Below, one piece after another: positions 1-6,755 of a DNA stretch of 64,000 nucleotides (the stretch's first letter is position 1; every line of letters begins with the position of its first letter). The DNA is from a bacterium (GTDB lineage Bacteria; Hinthialibacterota; Hinthialibacteria; OLB16), in contig JAJVIK010000008.1 in assembly GCA_022072055.1 (NCBI GenBank), positions 205,980-269,979 of the forward strand. The letters are read 5' to 3'. The position numbers and the translations under genes are program-made. The notes beneath the pieces are model-generated. The model was not told where the DNA came from, ran no database searches, and saw nothing but the letters and a program-made list of their open reading frames with translations.

Positions 1-78
1 CAGAGAAATCGAGATCAGGACCTCAACCAGAGTGAGGCCCCTCTCCTGGGCTGAGTTGTCTGTCTTGAGAAGGCGCAT
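1..78 (-). CDS. Prepilin-like protein, N-terminal part only (runs off the window edge)
   Basis: The 26 codons present encode a short basic leader followed by G-LTLVEVLISISL, the class III signal of type IV pilins and type II secretion pseudopilins: cleavage is expected after Gly14, leaving Leu15 with Glu at position +5. An AAGGAGG ribosome site lies five bases before the ATG. Such proteins are processed and N-methylated by a prepilin peptidase; one is encoded near the other end of this window (61532-62404). Only the leader and start of the hydrophobic helix are visible, so whether it is a major pilin, a minor pilin or a DUF1559-type secreted protein cannot be told. Confidence 0.8.
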   Translation of the reverse strand, partial: MRLLKTDNSAQERGLTLVEVLISISL

Positions 79-139
79 GGCGGCCTCCTTGCCGATAAAC
101 CGACCACCCGAGCGTGGAAATTCGCACACTCGATCCATC

Positions 140-169
140 ACTTTATCAATATCCGCGCCAGCCTGTCAA
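140..169 (-). promoter_or_regulatory. Sigma-70-like promoter for the prepilin-like gene
   Basis: On the minus strand TTGACA (164-169) is followed after 18 bases by TAAAGT (140-145), about 60 bases before the prepilin-like ATG. The interval 79-386 has no gene; from 170 to 300 it is AT-rich compared with its surroundings and shows nothing else that I recognise. Confidence 0.5.
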
Positions 170-386
170 GCCTATAAATTGATAAAACACTAAAATAAGA
201 TAAAACTGGTGCGCTTCCTGTCCCGTGACTGCGAGTACAAGGCTTCCAGACACTCCTAATGAATCATCGGAGAGACTTAATAGAGCATCCTAGGATATAA
301 TTCGGACCGTGTGACTCCGCTGGAGGGGACAGACCCCCGCGCGCATCCGAAACGATCTGATACAATTCGCGCGGGTGCAGTGTCAC

Positions 387-656
387 CTAGCGTTGCTTTC
401 GAGGGGACCCCGCAGCGTGGTAGGCCTTCCTTCGGGTGAGGTACTCCTCTTTGGTCATCCGGAGGTTGGGGTCGCGCCCCTCCTTTTCAGCGCTCCAGAT
501 CTCTTCCAGAAACGGGATGCACCAGCCGCAGCCGGTCCCCGCGCCGTAGCATTCGGAGATTCTGGAGGGGACTTCCGGACGGGTCAGGCGGACAAATTTT
601 CGGACCTTCTGGCAGGAGACATGGAAGCAGACACACAGGTCGTCGTGCGGGTTCAT
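387..656 (-). CDS. BFD-like [2Fe-2S]-binding domain protein
   Basis: An 89-residue protein with the cysteine pattern of the bacterioferritin-associated-ferredoxin (BFD) fold: C-V-C at residues 8-10 and a G-T-G-C-G-W-C motif about 36 residues later, which together would hold one [2Fe-2S] cluster. Proteins of this family pass electrons to bacterioferritin for iron release, or occur as cofactor modules in nitrite reductase, NifU and other enzymes. The C-terminal ~35 residues are charged and carry no known motif. It lies 21 bases downstream of a small lipoprotein gene on the same strand. No bacterioferritin gene is visible here, so its partner is unknown. Confidence 0.75.
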   Translation of the reverse strand: MNPHDDLCVCFHVSCQKVRKFVRLTRPEVPSRISECYGAGTGCGWCIPFLEEIWSAEKEGRDPNLRMTKEEYLTRRKAYHAAGSPRKQR

Positions 657-677
657 GGGGACAAACCGGGCCCGCGG

Positions 678-920
678 TCAGGGCTCCATGGGGGGCGGCT
701 CGACCTCGGGGGCTCGTCCCGTGGAGGCTTCCCGCCACGCGTCGCGCGCGGCCTCGGTGGGCACTTCCACGGCCCGCATGAGGAGTTTCCCGCCCGCCTT
801 GGCCCCGGTCACCGTGGTGTCGGCGACACTCTTCGCCAACCCCCCCGCCGCGCGGAAGGGGGCCATGCAGCCCGCCAGCAAGAGCGACAGCGTTGTGAGG
901 AGAACTGCTTTCCGGATCAT
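678..920 (-). CDS. Small lipoprotein of unknown function
   Basis: An 80-residue protein with a lipoprotein signal: basic start (MIRK), a hydrophobic stretch and the lipobox LLAGC with the acylated cysteine at position 18. The mature part is short, Ala/Gly-rich in its first half and ends in a proline-rich acidic tail (EVEPPPMEP). A GGTGAG ribosome site precedes the ATG. It should sit on the periplasmic face of the inner or outer membrane. I do not recognise a family with certainty. It is between the Xer recombinase and the BFD-like gene, all on one strand. Confidence 0.7.
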   Translation of the reverse strand: MIRKAVLLTTLSLLLAGCMAPFRAAGGLAKSVADTTVTGAKAGGKLLMRAVEVPTEAARDAWREASTGRAPEVEPPPMEP

Positions 921-956
921 GACTCACCATCTCACATCATACCGGATGCGTGAAGG

Positions 957-1877
957 TCAACCATCCGGTGACTTAGCCCCGGCCAGTGGGTGAGCCTTGT
1001 CATAGACCTCATGCAGCCGTTTGACCGTGACGTGTGTGTACTTCTGCGTGGTCTTGAGGGAGTTGTGCCCGAGCAGTTCCTGGATCGAGCGGAGGTCCGC
1101 GCCGGAATCGAGCAGGTGGGTGGCGAAGCTGTGACGCAGCATGTGGGGAGTGACCCTTCCGACCCCCAGGGACAAGCCGACTTTGCGGGCCATGCGCTGG
1201 ACACTCCTCGTGGTGAGACGGGTCCCGAAGCGATTGACAAACAAGGGCTCCTTGGGGCCGGGGTTCCCGCGTTCGGCCAGGTAAGCGTCAATGGCGTCCA
1301 TGGCCGGCTCTCCCAGGGGGGCCTCCTGCTCCTTGGCCCCCTTGGCGAGGATGCGCAGGGTCCCCTCGCGGCGGTTGTAGTCCCCCACATTCAAGCCCAC
1401 CAAGGAGGAGACCCGGATGCCGGAGGCATAAAGAGTTTCCAGGATGGCGAGATCCCGCGCCGGATGCTCGGCCCCATCCAGGAGCCGGGCGGTCTCATCA
1501 ACCGGGAGGAAGCCGGGCTGACGGAGCGCTTGCTTGAGTCCCTTGACCGCGCCCGCCGGGCTTTCCGGAAGGTATCCCTGAAGGACCAGGAAACGGAACA
1601 GACCCTTGACCGCCGAAAGCTTCCGGTTCACCGAACGGGCATCCAGGCCCTTGCCCCGCAAATGAGCCAGAAACCCTTTGATTTGCGAGGTGTCCACACT
1701 CTCAAGGTCGATGTCAACCAAATGGACATCCGGGTCAAACCGATCCGCCTTGGATAGGGATTCGAGGAATTGGAGAATGTCGCGACGGTAGGCCGCGAGG
1801 GTGTGACGGCTCGCGGCGCGGACACCGGAGAGGTAGGACTCAAACAGTTCCAGCGCGCTTCGGGCGTTCAGGGGCAT
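957..1877 (-). CDS. Tyrosine recombinase, XerC/XerD type
   Basis: At 306 residues this has the normal XerC/XerD length. The N-terminal SAM-like core-binding domain (about 1-100) starts with the usual helix (LFESYLSGVRAASRHTLAAY). The catalytic domain shows the full set of active-site residues: Arg in ASGIRVSSL, Lys in ILAKGAK, H-x-x-R in HMLRHSFATHLL, the second His in ELLGHNS and the nucleophile Tyr in TQKYTHV. The family resolves chromosome dimers at dif with a second Xer protein and FtsK. I do not see the extra insertion that marks integron integrases between patches II and III. It is downstream of the methyltransferase gene with a 25-base gap. XerC versus XerD cannot be decided from this alone. 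Confidence 0.9.
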   Translation of the reverse strand: MPLNARSALELFESYLSGVRAASRHTLAAYRRDILQFLESLSKADRFDPDVHLVDIDLESVDTSQIKGFLAHLRGKGLDARSVNRKLSAVKGLFRFLVLQGYLPESPAGAVKGLKQALRQPGFLPVDETARLLDGAEHPARDLAILETLYASGIRVSSLVGLNVGDYNRREGTLRILAKGAKEQEAPLGEPAMDAIDAYLAERGNPGPKEPLFVNRFGTRLTTRSVQRMARKVGLSLGVGRVTPHMLRHSFATHLLDSGADLRSIQELLGHNSLKTTQKYTHVTVKRLHEVYDKAHPLAGAKSPDG

Positions 1878-1902
1878 GCCCCCATTTTCGACACAAGCCG
1901 GG

Positions 1903-2616
1903 CTATTCCGAAGCGCGACGCGCCCGGGTTGCCTGATTCAGCATCCACGGTCCCAGTCCGACGCTGAACCTGTCCATGAAATCCAGGACCGGATGCGAGA
2001 GCCGTGTGACAAACGGGAAGAGGTGAAATCCAAACTGCTCTTCGACTCTCAGCCCCCACTCCTCCATCCACGACCGCAGCTCCCGGTAACCCACCCAGTT
2101 CTCATGTCCTTGATAGGGGCGCGCGCCGAGCTTGTTGGCCAGCACGATGGCGAAATGCCAGACCCGATTGGGTGTGGTCAGCGCCAGGAGGCCGCCCGGC
2201 TTGAGAACCCGCGCGAGTTCCGAGACCGCGCGCTTCGGTTCGGGCACATGCTCGATCACCTCGCTGCTCACCACGACATCAAAGCTGCAATCGGGGAATG
2301 GTAGGTTGCAGATGTCCGCCACGCTCTTATCGGTTGAGCATTTCCGCCCCACCTCGCGGAGCAGATTGAGCCCGACATCGATGCTGGTGACCTTGGCCCC
2401 GCGCTCACTGGCGCGCAACGAAAACCAGCCGGTCCCCGACCCCGCATCCAGAAGCCGCTTGCCGGAGAGGTCCTCCGGAAGGAGACGGTCATAGACCACC
2501 CGCACCCGTTTCTCCAGGTCGTAGCGGTTCATCTTGGCGTCGAACTCGCCCGCGAAGCGGTCGTAGAAACGCTGCTTCTCATCCAGCTGTTGAGGTTGCA
2601 TCGAAAGTTCAGCCAT
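1903..2616 (-). CDS. Class I SAM-dependent methyltransferase (UbiG-like)
   Basis: A 237-residue Rossmann-fold methyltransferase. Motif I is LLDAGSGTGWFSLRASERGA, followed by an acidic residue at the end of strand 2 (SIDVG), the motif II-like FDVVVSSEVIEHVPEP and the post-II LKPGGLLALTTPN. This set matches UbiG and related small-molecule or lipid methyltransferases. Its start codon overlaps the end of the GT39-like gene by eight bases, so the two are translated together; modification of a lipid-linked sugar or a surface glycan is a reasonable guess, not shown by the sequence. The C-terminal ~70 residues (the ENWVGYRELRSWMEEWG region) are typical of a substrate cap. Confidence 0.85.
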   Translation of the reverse strand: MAELSMQPQQLDEKQRFYDRFAGEFDAKMNRYDLEKRVRVVYDRLLPEDLSGKRLLDAGSGTGWFSLRASERGAKVTSIDVGLNLLREVGRKCSTDKSVADICNLPFPDCSFDVVVSSEVIEHVPEPKRAVSELARVLKPGGLLALTTPNRVWHFAIVLANKLGARPYQGHENWVGYRELRSWMEEWGLRVEEQFGFHLFPFVTRLSHPVLDFMDRFSVGLGPWMLNQATRARRASE

Positions 2617-4210
2617 CCTCGCCTCCGGGGGGAGCCGCGCTTTCCACCTGAGCCGGCCTGTCGGGGGTCAGGTCCACGATTTGAAAGGTGGAGGCGTCCT
2701 CGATCACCGCGCAATGAGCGCGGACCCACGGGGCGGCCGGGCTTCCCTCCTTGGGATCATCGAAGAGGTATCCGGTGAAGCGCCCATTTTCACCCATGGT
2801 GTATTTGGTAATCAACAAATAGTCCGCGCCGGCCTCGATCAGGGACCGGATCGTGGCCTCGTCCAGGGTCCGCCAGTTGGTCACCCATCCGGGACGGTCA
2901 CAGAGGTAGATCAGGGCGTCGATTTCACGATCCACGACCAGGACCGCGTCCCTCTCGGTCTTTGCCTGGATCGCCTTGCCCGCGGGGACCCAGTTTTGAA
3001 TCCAACCCGGTTCGGTCACCAGGAAACTCTCCTTGAGTGGGGCGTCCCAGACTCGCCAACTCCAAAACACCAGCGGCAGAAGCAAAACGCTTGCCCCCAG
3101 CGCGCAAACATTCGGATAGCGCTTGGAGAGCCTTCGAGACAGATCGACCAGCGCCCCACAGCCAATCCCCGCCGCCAGGCACCCCGGGAAAAGCGCGTGA
3201 AGGAAATAGTAGTCATGCACCACGATATAAACCACATAGTGGTCGAAGGCCAGATAGGCAAAGACCGATACGGCCCAGATTCGCACAATCCATGCGAGCG
3301 GGGAACGCCAGTAAAGCAACAATCCGAGCGCCGCGAGGAGACATCCCATGGGAGTGAAAACCATCCGGTACAGATGATCCGCGAGGCTGGAGAAAAACTC
3401 GGAATTCCACCACTCCAGTCTCAGGAAACGCCCGAAATCCCGCTGCTTGGCTCCATCCTGTCCGGTGAGAAACCAGGCTCCGAACGCCATCGCGTGGTAG
3501 ATCCACAACGCGGTCGGCAAAAAGATCGCCCCCGCCAGCCCCCAGACCCGCCTGTCCGAAAGCCCCTTCACTCCTCTGTGGAAGAGCAGCGCGGCGAGCA
3601 TGGGGACCCCAACATAGGCGTTGGCGAAGTTGGTCAATACGGCCAGGGCGCAGCAGATCCACACTCCGACCCACAGCCTCCAAGTGGGTCGTTCGAGCCA
3701 GAGCAGCCAAAGGCAGAAGGCCAACGTCATGAGGAAGAAGGCCATCGGATGGCGCAGCAGACAGCGCCCGACATAGCTCCCCAAAGGCGAAAGCACAAAG
3801 AGAAGGGCTCCCCAGAACGGCGCTGAATTGTTGAAGTGGCGCCGGAGCAGCCAGTAGCACAGCGCGGCGGTCGCGAGCGAGCACGCGATGCTGATGAGTC
3901 TTCCGAGCACGATGTTTTCCGCCCCGAACTCGCGGTAAGCCAGCGCGAGGGTGGCGGGGTAAAGCGGGAACTCATTGACAAACACCGAGGGGCGGGCCGA
4001 ATAACCGTTGATATGCGGGTACTGGACCGTGATGCCGTGGCGAAAGAAGTGACGGGCCATCATGGCCTCGGTTCCCTCGCGCCAGCAATGGTGGTCAATC
4101 AGGTCGATCTCGATGCCGCGGACCCGGATCAGGAAGCCGATAAGCAGGAGCGCCGCAAGGGCCCATTTGTCGTAGCGCCGCCAGGAGTGTCCCATGCGGG
4201 GGAACCTCAA
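2609..4210 (-). CDS. GT39-like integral membrane glycosyltransferase (ArnT/PMT superfamily)
   Basis: A 533-residue protein with about ten or more hydrophobic segments in the first 360 residues. The first periplasmic loop carries the acidic patch after the first helix (RVRGIEIDLIDHHCWREG), which corresponds to the catalytic region of polyprenyl-phosphate-sugar-dependent transferases such as ArnT and protein mannosyltransferases. The C-terminal ~150 residues form a soluble domain (KAIQAKTERDAVLVVDREID). It would move a sugar from a polyprenyl carrier onto a lipid or protein on the outer face of the inner membrane. It overlaps the HEPN gene upstream by four bases and the methyltransferase downstream by eight. 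Acceptor unknown. Confidence 0.8.
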   Translation of the reverse strand: MRFPRMGHSWRRYDKWALAALLLIGFLIRVRGIEIDLIDHHCWREGTEAMMARHFFRHGITVQYPHINGYSARPSVFVNEFPLYPATLALAYREFGAENIVLGRLISIACSLATAALCYWLLRRHFNNSAPFWGALLFVLSPLGSYVGRCLLRHPMAFFLMTLAFCLWLLWLERPTWRLWVGVWICCALAVLTNFANAYVGVPMLAALLFHRGVKGLSDRRVWGLAGAIFLPTALWIYHAMAFGAWFLTGQDGAKQRDFGRFLRLEWWNSEFFSSLADHLYRMVFTPMGCLLAALGLLLYWRSPLAWIVRIWAVSVFAYLAFDHYVVYIVVHDYYFLHALFPGCLAAGIGCGALVDLSRRLSKRYPNVCALGASVLLLPLVFWSWRVWDAPLKESFLVTEPGWIQNWVPAGKAIQAKTERDAVLVVDREIDALIYLCDRPGWVTNWRTLDEATIRSLIEAGADYLLITKYTMGENGRFTGYLFDDPKEGSPAAPWVRAHCAVIEDASTFQIVDLTPDRPAQVESAAPPGGEDG

Positions 4211-4605
4211 GCCTGGAATCCAAGCTTCAAGTGAATCATCTCGCGTATCCCGCGGGCCGCCTCGACCAGATCCATCGCCTCCTCTTCATTCGGTTCGTAG
4301 GAGGGATGGGGATACCTGATTTCCACGGCAAAGGAGGTCAACATCCGACATTCCTCGACTAACACGGAAAGGGAGGGGTCACCTTCTGAGCAGATGGTGA
4401 GGAGCACCAGCAAATCATGTGTTCTTGGGGGTCGTATTCCCCGCGCCAGAATCGCCGTTTTCAGCAGCTTTTCAGCCGCCTGCTGTGCGTGAAAACAGAC
4501 TGTGTCCCATGGAACCCTTTCCGAGGAGAGGTTGTTCTCGATATTCAGGAAATCGTTCTCGGCCTTCCACAACCACGAAAGGAGCTCTTCATTTAGGTTG
4601 CTCAT
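4207..4605 (-). CDS. HEPN-domain toxin of an MNT/HEPN pair
   Basis: A 132-residue, mostly helical protein that matches the HEPN family: LLSWLWKAENDF at the start, CFHAQQAAEKLLKTAI in the middle, then RPPRTHD, which contains the R-x4-H motif of HEPN RNases. The ATG at 4605 is preferred because the family starts there and GGGGAT precedes it; a longer ORF exists. The partner nucleotidyltransferase gene lies upstream and overlaps by 17 bases. In studied pairs the MNT protein adds AMP units to the HEPN toxin (near its R-x4-6-H/Y motif) and so blocks its RNase activity. The end overlaps the GT39-like gene by four bases, so the pair seems inserted in a fabH/glycosyltransferase operon. Confidence 0.85.
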   Translation of the reverse strand: MSNLNEELLSWLWKAENDFLNIENNLSSERVPWDTVCFHAQQAAEKLLKTAILARGIRPPRTHDLLVLLTICSEGDPSLSVLVEECRMLTSFAVEIRYPHPSYEPNEEEAMDLVEAARGIREMIHLKLGFQA

Positions 4606-4909
4606 AGAGAACGATCCCCGTGGCTTCAACCTCAGAAATGAGGGTTCCAGGAGTGTCGCGATATCGTGCGACCTCCTCTGGAGTGTAGACCACTATGTCC
4701 ATCGACCAAGGTCGAAGCCCAAATAACCGGTTCACTTGGAGGGCTCGCCGCGGTGGGCTGAGAGGTGAGTCCATCTCGATGAACAAATCGATATCGCTCT
4801 GGCTTCCCGCGTTTCCTTTGGCGTGGCTCCCAAAAAGGACTACACGGTGGGGGCGAAGGCCCTCGACGATCGTGTCGGTTATGTGCCTGAGAAGCCCTTC
4901 GTCAATCAT
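4589..4909 (-). CDS. MNT-type minimal nucleotidyltransferase, antitoxin of the HEPN toxin
   Basis: A 106-residue protein of the pol-beta nucleotidyltransferase superfamily. The signature is GSHAKGNAGSQSDIDL, with Gly27-Ser28 and the metal-binding Asp39 and Asp41, and a third Asp at 71 in WSMDIVV. All three carboxylates are present, so the enzyme should be active. The start at 4909 is chosen because the domain begins at MIDEGLLRHI and the gene then begins eight bases after the fabH stop; the longer reading would overlap fabH. Together with the HEPN gene it forms a type VII-like toxin-antitoxin pair. Confidence 0.85.
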   Translation of the reverse strand: MIDEGLLRHITDTIVEGLRPHRVVLFGSHAKGNAGSQSDIDLFIEMDSPLSPPRRALQVNRLFGLRPWSMDIVVYTPEEVARYRDTPGTLISEVEATGIVLYEQPK

Positions 4910-4916
4910 CGTCTTG

Positions 4917-5894
4917 TCACCATTCCAACACGGCGGCGCCCCAGGTGAAGCCCGCGCCGAAGGCGACCAGGAGAATCTTGTCACCCGGTTTCAGGCGGCC
5001 CTGCTCAACCGCCTCGTGGAGACAGACCGGGATGGTGGCTCCCGAGGTGTTTCCATAATACTCAATGTTGGTGACCACTTTTTCCTTCGCGATCCCCAAA
5101 CGCTCCTGAACAGCATCCGTGATCCTCTGATTCGCCTGGTGCGGCACCAGCAGATCGATGTCGTTCACCGTAAGGCCGGTCTTCTCCAGGGCGCGCTCGG
5201 TGAGCTCCTGCGCATAGCGGACCGCGAGCTTGTAGACCTCTTTCCCATCCAGGCGCGCGTATTGAAGCCCGGCATCCACCGTTTCATGCGTGGTGGGCAC
5301 GCGGGAACCGCCGCCGGGGATGTAAATCAGCTCCGCGAAATCCCCATCGGAGCCTATCTCCACATACTTGAGACCGGGAGTCTCCGAGGCGGTCACCAGC
5401 GTTGCCCCGGCGCCATCCCCGAAGAGGACACACGAGCCCCGGTCGTTCCAGTCCAGGAATTTGGTGAGGATCTCCGACCCGATCACAAGGACATTCTTAT
5501 ACATACCTGAGCGGATGTAAGCATCCGCCACGGAGAGGCCATAAATGTACCCGCTGCATGCCGCGGAGATGTCGAAGGCCACCGCGCGTTTGGCCCCCAT
5601 CTTGGTCTGGGTGAGACAAGCGGTGGCTGGAAAGGGAAGGTCCCCTGTGATGGTGGCGACCAGGAGAACTTCCAGATCCATCGGGTCCATCCCGGCGCGC
5701 TTGAGGGCCATCAGCCCCGCCTCGGCGGCCAGGTCCGAGGTCGTCTCATCCGGACCCGCCACCCGGCGTTCATGGATGCCGGTGCGGGTGAAAATCCACT
5801 CGTCGGAAGTGTCCACCGTTTGCGCCAGCTCATGATTGGTGACAACCCGCCGGGGAAAAGCCATCCCGGTGGAAACGATGCGTGAAAAGGTCAT
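4917..5894 (-). CDS. fabH: 3-oxoacyl-ACP synthase III (FabH)
   Basis: At 325 residues this is a full-length FabH, which condenses acetyl-CoA (or a branched acyl-CoA) with malonyl-ACP to start fatty acid synthesis. The catalytic triad is complete: Cys113 in SAACSGYIYG, His252 in LLVPHQANQRI and Asn282 in YYGNTSGAT. The N-terminal TGMAFPRRVVTN and the substrate loop DEWIFTRTGI are typical. The closing G-FGAGFTWGAAVLEW is the expected C-terminus. It is the first gene of a run that continues into the MNT/HEPN pair. No other fab genes are close by, which is unusual but not rare. Confidence 0.95.
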   Translation of the reverse strand: MTFSRIVSTGMAFPRRVVTNHELAQTVDTSDEWIFTRTGIHERRVAGPDETTSDLAAEAGLMALKRAGMDPMDLEVLLVATITGDLPFPATACLTQTKMGAKRAVAFDISAACSGYIYGLSVADAYIRSGMYKNVLVIGSEILTKFLDWNDRGSCVLFGDGAGATLVTASETPGLKYVEIGSDGDFAELIYIPGGGSRVPTTHETVDAGLQYARLDGKEVYKLAVRYAQELTERALEKTGLTVNDIDLLVPHQANQRITDAVQERLGIAKEKVVTNIEYYGNTSGATIPVCLHEAVEQGRLKPGDKILLVAFGAGFTWGAAVLEW

Positions 5895-6067
5895 TCACTA
5901 CTCCTTGGCCGGGCGGAAAAACCCAGGAATCGAAGAGGCAACGTTAGAGCAGGAACGGTGGAAGGGCAAGGTTGGACGAAGGGGGGAGCTCGAAGTCGAA
6001 AGTCCGATGCGCGCCTCCCAAGGCCCTCACGGAGAGAACCGCGCCGGCGCCCGCCCGAATTCAGTTG

Positions 6068-6394
6068 CTACCCGCGCCTCATACCCCCCTGAAGGGGAGC
6101 CCGTTCAGGGTTCCAGGGATGGATCTTCGCGAGTTGCGCGGCCAGCGCCCGCTCCGCGACTTCGGTATCATGGGCCGCCTGTGCTCGCAACCAGTATCCG
6201 TTCGACAGACCAAAAAAGCGGCAGAGACGCAGGTCCGTGTCGGCGGTGATGGCGCGCCTGCCCGCGATAATCTCTCCAATTCTCTGCGCGGGTACGTTGA
6301 TCTCCTTCGCAAGACGGTATTGGGTCAGCCCCATCGGCTTGATGAACTCCTCGCGGAGCAATTCACCGGGCGTGACAGGCTTGAGTTTTCGCAT
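6068..6394 (-). CDS. higA: HigA-family antitoxin (first higBA locus)
   Basis: A 108-residue protein with the HigA start PVTPGELLREEFIKPMGLTQ and a helix-turn-helix running through LAKEINVPAQRIGEIIAGRR, then DLRLCRFFGLSNGYWL. HigA binds and neutralises the HigB RNase and represses the operon. It follows the toxin gene by 12 bases, the usual toxin-first order of higBA. The last ~20 residues (from IHPWNPE) are longer than usual and may be a read-on into flanking DNA. The 173 bases between this gene and fabH hold nothing I recognise. Confidence 0.88.
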   Translation of the reverse strand: MRKLKPVTPGELLREEFIKPMGLTQYRLAKEINVPAQRIGEIIAGRRAITADTDLRLCRFFGLSNGYWLRAQAAHDTEVAERALAAQLAKIHPWNPERAPLQGGMRRG

Positions 6395-6406
6395 GAAACA
6401 TCCTCC

Positions 6407-6685
6407 TTAGTGGTAGTCCACGAGATCGACGTCCTCCGCGCCCGCGTCCGACCAGCGAAAGCAGAGGCGGGACTGATCGTTAACACGGATGCTGTGCTGT
6501 CCCGCGCGCTTGCCCCTGAGAGCCTCCAAATGGTTTCCCGGAGGCACGCGAAGGTCATCGAGGCAATTCGCGATCTCCAGCTGCCTCAGCTTGCGTCGCG
6601 CGACCGACTCGATGCTCGCAAACCGTTTCACCCGGCGCCCCTTTGAAAGCGCCTCGGTCTCAACGGATTTGAACGAGAAGATCAT
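6407..6685 (-). CDS. higB: HigB/RelE-family mRNA interferase toxin (first higBA locus)
   Basis: A 92-residue RelE-fold protein with the HigB pattern: ARRKLRQLEIANCLDDLRVP, PGNHLEALRGKRAGQHSIRV, then RLCFRW and the closing DVDLVDYH. In this family the basic residues of the middle strand and the terminal His-containing tail take part in ribosome-dependent mRNA cleavage. No good ribosome site precedes the ATG, but TATTAT lies a few bases before it, so transcription may start almost at the ATG. A TTAATCGATTAA palindrome (6744-6755) lies upstream, between this gene and the next one, and could be part of an operator or terminator. Confidence 0.85.
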   Translation of the reverse strand: MIFSFKSVETEALSKGRRVKRFASIESVARRKLRQLEIANCLDDLRVPPGNHLEALRGKRAGQHSIRVNDQSRLCFRWSDAGAEDVDLVDYH

Positions 6686-6755
6686 GCAAAATAATAACGC
6701 GACACGTGAATATCGTCGATGGCGGGCGCGCCGGTAGCGCCGCTTAATCGATTAA

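Noticed and set aside
375-953. Long plus-strand ORFs opposite real genes, such as 375-953, 2681-3826, 19128-20099 and 40046-41560
   Set aside because: They are GC-driven shadows of minus-strand genes: Arg/Gly/Pro-rich, no ribosome site, no domain, and the opposite strand codes for known families.
957-1877. Tyrosine recombinase considered as the integron integrase for the attC-like sites
   Set aside because: It has the length and motifs of XerC/XerD and lacks the extra segment that marks IntI; it is also 29 kb away and on its own in a housekeeping run.
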